The translations under genes were made by a program, and so were the position numbers. Under the pieces are notes generated by a model, which searched no databases, was not told the origin of the DNA, and saw only the letters and a list, made by a program, of their open reading frames with translations. A DNA stretch of 14,692 nt from Helicobacter sp. (GTDB taxonomy: Bacteria; Campylobacterota; Campylobacteria; Campylobacterales; Helicobacteraceae): NCBI GenBank assembly GCA_029264655.1, contig JARHZY010000118.1:1-14692 (forward strand). Reading direction: 5' to 3'. Shown one piece after another: positions 8,664 to 14,692 of this stretch (positions are counted from its first letter, which is position 1; each line of letters opens with the position of its first letter).

Positions 8664-8697
8664 TTACATGCCATAGTATATATTCTATTGCATGTAA
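8664..8697. repeat. Inverted repeat TTACATGC / GCATGTAA upstream of the symporter promoter
   Basis: Perfect 8-bp outer arms (8664-8671 and 8690-8697), then a C/T mismatch, then ATAG/CTAT (8673-8676 and 8685-8688) closing an 8-nt loop. No U-run follows on either strand, so it does not look like a terminator. It ends 57 bp before the -10 box of the symporter gene, a suitable place for an activator or repressor site. The arms contain the only GC-containing 8-bp dyad in the surroundings. Confidence 0.5.
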
Positions 8698-8753
8698 AAA
8701 TAAAATATAATTTAAAAACATAAAAAAAAGTTAAAAAATTATAAAAAATTTGC

Positions 8754-8759
8754 TAGAAT
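8754..8759 (+). promoter_or_regulatory. Putative -10 box of the sodium symporter gene
   Basis: AAATTTGCTAGAATAAAG contains an extended -10 with the box TAGAAT, about 36 nt before ATG 8795. An AAGGAA ribosome-binding site lies in the predicted leader at 8785-8790. The context is nearly identical to the outer membrane protein promoter at 6038-6043. Confidence 0.65.
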
Positions 8760-8794
8760 AAAGCCTATTGTAAAATTACATATTAAGGAAATAG

Positions 8795-10147
8795 ATGCAG
8801 AAAGAATTTGGCAAACTTGGTTTTATTTTGGCAACACTTGGCAGTTCTATTGGGTTGGGGCATATTTGGCGTTTTCCGACAACTACAGCTACGAATGGTG
8901 GAAGTGCGTTTGTGTTACTTTTTTTGGGTATTGCACTTTTTGTTGGTATTGCTATGCTTATTGCAGAAATGTTGATTGGTCAGCATGGGAGAAAAAATGT
9001 GCCAGATAGTTTTAAAGAGATCACAAAGAATCCTACAACATCATGGCGGTTTATGGGGATTACATTATTTGCAGGACCATTTATTTTAACATTTTATTGT
9101 GTTGTGCTTGGTTGGGTATTATATTATCTTGTGTTTGTGAGTTTTCATTTGCCTACAGATTTAGCACAAAGCGGTATTATTTTTGAAACATTTAATTCAC
9201 ATAATGAGCAACTTTTCTATCAAATACTTTGTTTTATTGCTATTTTGGGTATTACAGCATATAGTGTAGTATATGGGATTAAAAGTATTGAGAGATTGAA
9301 TTATCTCTTTATGCCCTTACTTTTTGTCATTTTTTTTGGATTACTTTTTTATGCTATGACATTGCCAAGTTTTAGCACAAGCATAAATTTTATGTTTAAA
9401 CCTGATTTTTCAAAGATTACTTCAGACACAGTTGTTGATGCAATGGGGCAAGTATTTTTCTCATTATCACTTGGTGCAGGCACGATTATTACCTATTCTT
9501 CACATATTAATAAGCAACAAAATCTTTTTTCAAGTGCAATGTGGGTTGTTATACCCGGTATTATTATATCGCTTGTAGCAGGGATAATGATATTTACCTT
9601 TGTTTTTGCATATGGAAGTCAAGATGATATTAAAAAGAATGCGAGCTTACTTTTTGTTGTTATGCCAGTTATGTTTGCACATCTTGGTTCTCTTGGCGGT
9701 ATTTTATGTGTATTATTTATGATTGGCTTGTTATTTGCAGGTATATCATCAACTGTTTCACTCCTTGAGCCTTGCATAAAATACCTTGACGATAAGACAA
9801 AATATAGCCGTGCCACCTTAACCTATAGTGTTACTTTTATTATATTTCTTGTTGGAATTGTTGTTATTTTATCTATGAATAAAAACTATGCACAATATCT
9901 TACTTTTTTTGGTAAGTCCCTTTTTGATATAATTGATTGGATGAGTTCAAATATGATATTAACTTGGGGTAGTTTTTTTAGTTGTTTATTTGTTGGTTAT
10001 TTTATTCCGCGTGCAACTTTAAGAGAATGGACATCTAGCTATTTAAAGAGTGCTTTTGCTTTTAATGTGTGGTATTATATCTTACGCATATGTGCACCTT
10101 TAATGGTTATCATCATTTTTATTAATCGTCTTACACATACACAATAA
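8795..10147 (+). CDS. Neurotransmitter:sodium symporter (NSS/SNF) family transporter
   Basis: A 450-residue inner-membrane protein with about eleven to twelve hydrophobic helices, the LeuT fold of the SNF family. Family marks are LATLGSSIGLGHIWRFP in TM1 (12-28), NGGSAFVLLFL (34-44), the TM6 stretch GQVFFSLSLGAGTIITYSS (218-236) and FAGISSTVSLLEP in TM8 (314-326). These carriers take up amino acids or related amines driven by Na+; the substrate cannot be read here. Compared with remembered LeuT, Na2 ligands are kept (Gly16, Ile19, Ala315, Ser318, Ser319), but Na1 Asn27 is His23, Thr254 is Ser223 and Asn286 aligns with Gly255. The GLGH variant is, I believe, shared by H. pylori relatives, which occur as tandem pairs; here there is one copy. 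ATG 8795 follows AAGGA by 6 nt. It has its own promoter. Confidence 0.9.
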   Translation: MQKEFGKLGFILATLGSSIGLGHIWRFPTTTATNGGSAFVLLFLGIALFVGIAMLIAEMLIGQHGRKNVPDSFKEITKNPTTSWRFMGITLFAGPFILTFYCVVLGWVLYYLVFVSFHLPTDLAQSGIIFETFNSHNEQLFYQILCFIAILGITAYSVVYGIKSIERLNYLFMPLLFVIFFGLLFYAMTLPSFSTSINFMFKPDFSKITSDTVVDAMGQVFFSLSLGAGTIITYSSHINKQQNLFSSAMWVVIPGIIISLVAGIMIFTFVFAYGSQDDIKKNASLLFVVMPVMFAHLGSLGGILCVLFMIGLLFAGISSTVSLLEPCIKYLDDKTKYSRATLTYSVTFIIFLVGIVVILSMNKNYAQYLTFFGKSLFDIIDWMSSNMILTWGSFFSCLFVGYFIPRATLREWTSSYLKSAFAFNVWYYILRICAPLMVIIIFINRLTHTQ

Positions 10148-10277
10148 GATTGTTAGGGAGAAGATTCTACAAAATTAGAATTAGGGCAAAATAGAAGGTA
10201 TTTTCCATTAAATCTAGAATCTATTCTTAAAATTTTAATATATGCATTGAAAGTAAGAAGTTATAAATATGGGGCAA

Positions 10278-10283
10278 TATAAT
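10278..10283 (+). promoter_or_regulatory. Putative -10 box of the secretin gene
   Basis: A perfect TATAAT in GGGGCAATATAATAATTG, about 100 nt upstream of ATG 10385. The predicted leader would carry an ATCTAA-N6-TTAGAT dyad at 10320-10337. No competing box nearer the start was found. Confidence 0.4.
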
Positions 10284-10384
10284 AATTGTATTCATTAGGT
10301 AGTAGATTAATGGCATACAATCTAAATAATATTAGATATTTAATAGCAATATGTTGTTGTAAAAATAAGACAAATGAGGTTGTT

Positions 10385-12418
10385 ATGAAACAATATCAAT
10401 ATAAATTTTTACTATATATATGTTATTTTAGCATATTTTTCTTACTATGTTTTCATAGTATATATGGGCAAGATACCTTTACGCAACTACAACATAATTC
10501 TATAGAAAAGCAAACAACAAAACAACATAATCTTGCAACGCAACTATCTATACAACCAAATCAAACTCCTAATATTATACAAGAATATTCAATTATACAT
10601 GATCTACGCATGGCGTTTGAGCCATATTCTACACTAGATATACAATATAAAGATATATTAAATGCCTATAATGAGGCATTGTATATGAATAAACTAGATT
10701 CTAGCAATATAAATATTCGCAATAATATGCCACTTTATGGATATACAGATTTCTTAACCTTGCTTGATACATTATGTTGCGATATAGCATTACCGCATAC
10801 TGCTATTAATAGTTTTGATTTACAAGATTCTACATTGGCGTTACAACAAATGCAGGCACGATTACATACTACCATACAACAAGATATTCCAAAACAACAA
10901 ACAGCCATACAGAAGCAACATACACAAAAAACATATAAAGTCATATCTATGCCTATTGATATAGGACTACTTGCCCCTAAATGCTTGAAAAAGAAATTTA
11001 ATATTACAAAAGATGAAAAATTACGCATAGACACCCTGCTTTACGCATTGGCAAAAGAATGTGATTTTTCGATTCAATATACACATAATAGCAAGCAAGC
11101 TATAAACGATAACCAAAGCATAGCATTACATATTCGTAATAAGCCACTTGATTTTGTGCTTCGTGTGCTTTTGAATAATATATTTTATACTATAGATTCA
11201 CATCGTTTGGTGCTTAGTGATATTTCTATGCAAATGTTTGCTATTAACTATATCTCGAGCACGCGTATGGCACAAAGCAATACTGATGTTTTATTTACCC
11301 AAGAGCAACAAGAAAATTATAGCATGGGTTATAATAGTGGATTCTATAATAGCATCATGCCAAGTTATAATACATGGCAAAATATGACACCAAACACACA
11401 AATACCATACAATCAGAATCAAAGCGGTTATCTTGATAATCTCTCATTGCGTAATCAATTGCGTTCTCAAATGAATGCTGCAAATACGCGTTATGGAAAA
11501 AGTGGGACAAAGGTATATTCTCTTGATGAGATTAATTTTTGGGCGGATATAGAATCCAAATTACATATAATGCTTGATACAAAACTTGGTGATAGATTTA
11601 TGATTGATAAGGGGGCAGGTCTTATTGCAGTATGGACAACAAAGCAAAAAATGCAAGAAGTTGCTCAATTCCTACAGAATCTAGAACATAAGATGAATAT
11701 GCAGGTTGCCATTGATGTTGAAATTCTTTCATTAACGCATTTCCAAACAAATAATATTGGTATTGATTGGCAGGCAATATTTTCTGTTTTAAACCCAACA
11801 CAATCAAACCTTAATCTTACATTTGGCAGTGGTGGAGCAATGCTTACACTTGGCAATAATAATGCAGATTTACAAAGTATTTTTAATCTTTTGCGTAGCT
11901 ATGGTGATTTACGCAGTTTAAGTAATCCAAAAATTATGGCATTAAATAACCAACCAGCAATTATTAGTGTAGGTTCTATCTTGCGTTATACGCAAAATCT
12001 TGTATATCAATCAAATAATACAAACACAACAATTCAAAATACAAGCACACAATATCCAAGTGTTTTTGCTGGAATCTTGCTTGATATTACACCATCAATT
12101 AGCGAAGATTCTGTGATTTTACGCATAAATCCATCTATCACAAAGACAAAAGATCCAACAATGGAGAATGCTGCCCAAGCATTAAGTGCACCACCAAATT
12201 TAAGCACAAATCAACTTTCATCAATCGTAAAGCTAAGAGATGGTGAACGTGTGGTTATTGGTGGTTTGTTAAGTAATGTGGTGAGTAATACAACACAAAC
12301 AATTCCAAAAGTCGGTGAAAATAAATGGTTAAAACATATATTTGGCAAAGAAAGCAATACGCACAGAAGCGAAGAACTCATTATCATTATCACCCCACAT
12401 ATTATACACCCTTATTAG
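10385..12418 (+). CDS. Secretin (PilQ/MshL/GspD superfamily), orphan
   Basis: Secretins form large gated rings in the outer membrane for type II secretion, type IV pili or DNA uptake. The 677-residue product starts at ATG 10385 with GAGG 5 nt upstream; an in-frame extension to 10286 lacks these. The N-terminus is a signal peptide (basic KQYQYK, hydrophobic core to about residue 25, then SIYGQ). A Gln/Thr/His-rich segment follows (30-190), an STN/N0-like domain around 198-278, a Gly/Tyr/Asn-rich linker (305-375), an N-type ring domain near 395-440 and the secretin core (about 441-676). The core shows AIDVEILSL, SYGDLRSLSNPKIMALNNQPA, DGERVVIGGLLS and the signature IPKVGENKWLKHIFG (640-654). 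The final HRSEELIIIITPHII matches the family end. No ATPase, pilin or inner-membrane partner is nearby. The layout resembles MshL-type proteins and Campylobacter CtsD; its role (pilus, secretion or competence) is not resolved. Confidence 0.85.
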   Translation: MKQYQYKFLLYICYFSIFFLLCFHSIYGQDTFTQLQHNSIEKQTTKQHNLATQLSIQPNQTPNIIQEYSIIHDLRMAFEPYSTLDIQYKDILNAYNEALYMNKLDSSNINIRNNMPLYGYTDFLTLLDTLCCDIALPHTAINSFDLQDSTLALQQMQARLHTTIQQDIPKQQTAIQKQHTQKTYKVISMPIDIGLLAPKCLKKKFNITKDEKLRIDTLLYALAKECDFSIQYTHNSKQAINDNQSIALHIRNKPLDFVLRVLLNNIFYTIDSHRLVLSDISMQMFAINYISSTRMAQSNTDVLFTQEQQENYSMGYNSGFYNSIMPSYNTWQNMTPNTQIPYNQNQSGYLDNLSLRNQLRSQMNAANTRYGKSGTKVYSLDEINFWADIESKLHIMLDTKLGDRFMIDKGAGLIAVWTTKQKMQEVAQFLQNLEHKMNMQVAIDVEILSLTHFQTNNIGIDWQAIFSVLNPTQSNLNLTFGSGGAMLTLGNNNADLQSIFNLLRSYGDLRSLSNPKIMALNNQPAIISVGSILRYTQNLVYQSNNTNTTIQNTSTQYPSVFAGILLDITPSISEDSVILRINPSITKTKDPTMENAAQALSAPPNLSTNQLSSIVKLRDGERVVIGGLLSNVVSNTTQTIPKVGENKWLKHIFGKESNTHRSEELIIIITPHIIHPY

Positions 12419-12512
12419 TTTATAAAAACTATACATGAGACGCAATATTGGATCTTACAGGCGATAAAGAGCTAGAAAAATAGCAATCAAATTAAAAGAA
12501 TATTAAAAATAA

Positions 12513-12698
12513 AAGCTATCAATTATAAACAAACAACCTTTAGCAACAATCGCCTATAAAGATGACAAAGCAATAAAAGGCAAATGTGCTAATAATAAAA
12601 CACTTGATAATAACATATTAGAATCTATAAACAATACAATGACAATAATATTACTAGACAAGATAACCAAAGCATTAAAAGAGTATTGCAATCAGTAA
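12513..12698 (+). pseudogene. C-terminal fragment of a MORN-repeat module protein
   Basis: Sixty-one codons and a TAA stop remain open here without a start codon or ribosome-binding site. The translation includes NKQPLATIAYKDDKAIKGKC, then ANNKTLDNNIL and a tail ending KALKEYCNQ. It is almost the same as the module ends of the MORN-repeat protein encoded at 13214 (for example residues 180-231). The DNA at 12540-12622 matches 14609-14692 with about seven differences. Upstream of 12513 the similarity breaks down with small indels. This is best read as the leftover 3' end of a former paralogue. It is useful because it shows how an intact member ends: a Cys-containing YCN tail and then stop. Confidence 0.75.
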
Positions 12699-12750
12699 GT
12701 TATTATAAAGAAACTATGAGTAAGAAACTTTATCTTAAGAGCATAGATAT

Positions 12751-13110
12751 AGATTCTCATAGCACTATAAAAAGCTTATATATGCAATAGAGCTTATAAC
12801 AAATAAGCCTAGATTCCCATAATGCTATGTCAATAAAGCATGCTAACATGAAAAGCTATATCTTAAAAGCACTTTTTAGCAATAAGATTCTCATAGTGTT
12901 ATACACTATAAAAAGCTTATATATTCATACACCATTATAAAAGTAACCAAATGAAAAGATTTACACTTTAAAGGCTTTATAGCAAGAATCCTAGATTTTC
13001 ATAACATATAACGAAAAGCTTTTATATTTTCATAGAGCTTTTATAATAAGCCCAGATTCTTATAGCAAATGTAAAAAACACTAGCATTAAAAGTCTTATA
13101 TTTATATTAT
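12751..13110. repeat. Degenerate non-coding repeat array (five units)
   Basis: Five units begin at 12751, 12811, 12885, 12993 and 13054 with forms of AGATTCTCATAG, at spacings of 60, 74, 108 and 61 bp. Each is followed after 10-30 nt by a form of AAAAGCTTATAT, and units two, four and five are preceded by AAGCCT, GAATCC or AAGCCC. Units one and three are closest: a 21-nt string is identical at 12763-12783 and 12904-12924, and unit three differs mainly by a 7-nt insertion. No open frame runs through the array. It fills the gap between the MORN fragment and the MORN gene promoter. Function unknown. Confidence 0.55.
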
Positions 13111-13178
13111 CAAAGCCCCATAATAAAGAATAATATTTATTGCATAAATTAAATACTTAGAAACCTAAAAAATTAAGC

Positions 13179-13184
13179 TATAAT
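13179..13184 (+). promoter_or_regulatory. Putative -10 box of the MORN-repeat gene
   Basis: A perfect TATAAT in AAGCTATAATACATAAAG, 30 nt before ATG 13214. The AAAGGG ribosome-binding site at 13202-13207 falls in the predicted leader with 6 nt to the ATG. Confidence 0.6.
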
Positions 13185-13213
13185 ACATAAAGATTCAAAG
13201 TAAAGGGCTTGTT

Positions 13214-14677
13214 ATGTCTTATATAAATATTAAAAAAATAGTAGCAGGCTTTATATTATGTAGCATAGTAGTATTAGCAAATAATGTAGATAATGCAAAA
13301 CAAACAAATACCAACAATACAAGTAATTTAAAAGAATGTAAAAACGAACAAGATAAAATACAAGGTTGTGTTGAAAAACAATATTATGAAAATGGGAATC
13401 TTAAAGAAGAAGTCCCATATAAAAATGGTAAAATGAATGGTATTGCAAGATGGTATTATGATAATGGAAATCTTTTTGTTGAAATCCCATATAAAAATGG
13501 TAAATCACATGGCATTGCAAAAGGCTATTATGAAAATGGGAATCTTAAAGAAGAAAGCCCATTTAAAAATGGTGAAATAGATGGCATTGTAAAAGTATAT
13601 TATGATAATGGAAATCTTTTGAATGAAGCCACATATAAAAATGGTAAAATAGAAGGTATTGAAAAATACTATCATGAAAATGGGAATCTATGGGTAGAAG
13701 TCCCATTTAAAAACAATGAAAAACAAGGTGAAATAAGATACTATCTTGATAATAAACAACCTTTAGCAACAATCACATATAAAGATGATGAAGCAGTAAA
13801 AGGCAAATGTGCTAATGATAAAAAGTTTAATAACAAAATATTAAACTATTATATAGATAAACAACAAGATATTCCAAAAATAACAAATATATTAAATAGT
13901 TACTGCAATACAGATAATACAAGTAACTTAAAAGAATGTAAAAATGAAGAAGATAAAATACTAGGTTGTGTTGAAAAACAATATTATGGAATTGGGAGAC
14001 TTAGAAAAAAAACCCCATATAAAAATGGTGAAATAGATGGCATTGAAAAATCTTATTATGAAAATGGGAATCTTGAATATGAAGTCCAGCATAAAAATGG
14101 TAAAGTAGATGGTATTGTAAAAGGCTATTATGATAATGGGAATCTTTGGGGTGAATTGTCAGTTATAAACAATAAAGTAAATGGTAAAGCAAGATTATAT
14201 CTTGAGGATAAACAACTCTTAGCAACAATCACATATAAAGATGATAAACCAATAGATGGTAAATGTGCTAATAATAAAAAGTTTGATAAAAACATATTAA
14301 ACCATATAAATCAACAACGAAATATTCCAAAAATAACAAATAGCTTAAATAATTACTGCAATATTAACAACACAAATAATACAAGTAATTTAAAAGAATG
14401 TCAAAACGAACAAGATAAAATGCAAGGTTGTGTTGAAAAACAATATTATGCAAATGGGAATCTTAAAGCAGAAATCCCATATAAAAATGGTGAAATGAAT
14501 GGTATTGCAAAAGGCTATGATGAAAATGGGAATCTTTGGGTAAAAATACCAATAAAAAATGATAAAATACAAGGCGAAGCAAGATTCTATCTTGATAATA
14601 AAAAACCCTTAGCAACAATCATATATAAAGATGATAAAGCAATAAAAGGTAAATGTGCTAATAATAAAAACACTTGA
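13214..14677 (+). CDS. Exported MORN-repeat protein of three homologous modules (YwqK-like), probably frameshifted at its 3' end
   Basis: The 487-residue product begins with a probable signal peptide (IKKIVAGFILCSIVVLA), so it is likely periplasmic or surface-exposed. Three modules start with TSNLKEC at residues 36, 236 and 390. Each has a two-Cys header (C42/C52, C242/C252, C396/C406), a run of 24-residue MORN_2-type units of form YYENGNLxxExPYKNGxxxG, and a closing unit LATITYKDD...KGKCAN. Modules 1 and 2 then have a linker ending in YCN. Unit numbers are 6, 4 and 3, always in exact 24-residue register. Proteins of this kind are often labelled YwqK family antitoxin, but nothing here shows toxin neutralisation. 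The third module stops abruptly at a TGA directly followed by TAA, just after an A5 run. Removing one A would restore TLDNNIL and the module end, so the stop is probably a frameshift. Confidence 0.85.
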   Translation: MSYINIKKIVAGFILCSIVVLANNVDNAKQTNTNNTSNLKECKNEQDKIQGCVEKQYYENGNLKEEVPYKNGKMNGIARWYYDNGNLFVEIPYKNGKSHGIAKGYYENGNLKEESPFKNGEIDGIVKVYYDNGNLLNEATYKNGKIEGIEKYYHENGNLWVEVPFKNNEKQGEIRYYLDNKQPLATITYKDDEAVKGKCANDKKFNNKILNYYIDKQQDIPKITNILNSYCNTDNTSNLKECKNEEDKILGCVEKQYYGIGRLRKKTPYKNGEIDGIEKSYYENGNLEYEVQHKNGKVDGIVKGYYDNGNLWGELSVINNKVNGKARLYLEDKQLLATITYKDDKPIDGKCANNKKFDKNILNHINQQRNIPKITNSLNNYCNINNTNNTSNLKECQNEQDKMQGCVEKQYYANGNLKAEIPYKNGEMNGIAKGYDENGNLWVKIPIKNDKIQGEARFYLDNKKPLATIIYKDDKAIKGKCANNKNT

Positions 14678-14692
14678 TAATAATATATTAGA
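13319..14692 (+). repeat. Long direct repeats with nested 72-bp tandem repeats
   Basis: Module starts at 13319, 13919 and 14381 share closely matching DNA (AATACAAGTAAYTTAAAAGAATGT type). Inside them the MORN units repeat every 72 bp (first two at 13385 and 13457), with strings such as TATGAAAATGGGAATCTT repeated exactly. Similarity at DNA level, not just protein level, makes recombination or slippage within the gene likely. The fragment at 12513-12698 is a further copy of the module end. Confidence 0.8.
14666..14670 (+). other. A5 run, probable +1 frameshift site in the MORN-repeat gene
   Basis: The fragment copy reads AATAATAAAACACTTGAT with four A. Here the same context has five, which turns ACA CTT GAT into AAC ACT TGA. 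The two other module ends in this gene (14265-14282 and 13808-13825) keep the long frame through this point. It could be a mutation, a slippage-variable tract or a sequencing error. Confidence 0.6.

Larger units (their letters stand above)
7338..8794. other. 1.46-kb AT-rich gene-free region
   Basis: No credible gene is present on either strand. The sequence is extremely AT-rich with frequent stops in all frames. Two short stretches stay open without a usual start codon: 7500-7658, which has one internal TGA and hydrophobic content, and 8341-8493, 51 codons. Both could be gene remnants but neither is recognised. No tRNA-like fold or strong GC-rich terminator was seen after the outer membrane protein gene. 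The right half carries several inverted repeats (8046-8061, 8160-8198, 8475-8495, 8664-8697) listed separately, and the end holds the symporter promoter. Confidence 0.7.

Noticed and set aside
10164..10181. Hairpin ATTCTA/TAGAAT after the symporter gene as terminator
   Set aside because: Only 6-bp A/T-rich stem and no following U-run.
10286..10384. N-terminal extension of the secretin (33 extra residues starting at a TTG)
   Set aside because: No ribosome-binding site, lies across the predicted promoter and leader, and would bury the signal peptide that begins at ATG 10385 behind GAGG.
13214..14677. MORN protein as the antitoxin of a toxin-antitoxin pair
   Set aside because: The YwqK antitoxin label is a database name; there is a signal peptide, no adjacent toxin-like gene in the window, and the size is far above usual antitoxins.

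Overview
This window looks like chromosomal DNA from a Helicobacter-type campylobacterote (epsilonproteobacterium), most likely an enterohepatic Helicobacter. The DNA is very AT-rich. The -10 boxes have the TTTGCTAtAAT form typical of the group, with no clear -35. The heptamer AGATTCT/AGAATCT recurs in genes and in gaps. An addA-nhaA neighbourhood is also, from memory, present in H. pylori. No tRNA, rRNA, IS element or CRISPR array was seen.

Left part, minus strand (1-5960). The window opens in the N-terminus of an NhaC-type Na+/H+ antiporter gene. Then, reading leftward from 5960, comes a tight three-gene operon: addA (helicase-nuclease of AddAB recombinational repair), nhaA (Na+/H+ antiporter with a large cytoplasmic insertion) and engB (ribosome-assembly GTPase). 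Gaps are 11 and 17 nt, and the addA stop overlaps the nhaA ribosome-binding site. Two Na+/H+ antiporters of different families therefore flank engB.

Middle part, plus strand (5961-10147). A divergent promoter pair with a perfect 17-bp palindrome between them drives addA leftward and a signal-peptide-bearing outer membrane protein (probably Hof family) rightward. A 1.46-kb gene-free AT-rich stretch follows. It holds several perfect inverted repeats, the last about 60 bp upstream of the promoter of a neurotransmitter:sodium symporter (NSS) gene. That symporter keeps the Na2 site but seems to lack the usual Na1 ligands.

Right part (10148-14692). A secretin gene stands alone, without other pilus or type II secretion genes. 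An 800-bp gap then holds a C-terminal fragment of a MORN-repeat gene and a degenerate non-coding repeat array (five units). The window ends in a large exported MORN-repeat gene built from three long homologous modules (13 units of exactly 24 residues, with regularly placed cysteines). Comparison with the upstream fragment and the internal modules suggests its stop comes from a +1 change in an A-run, so the gene is probably frameshifted and its true end lies outside the window. This modular, duplicated and partly broken MORN locus is the most unusual part of the window.
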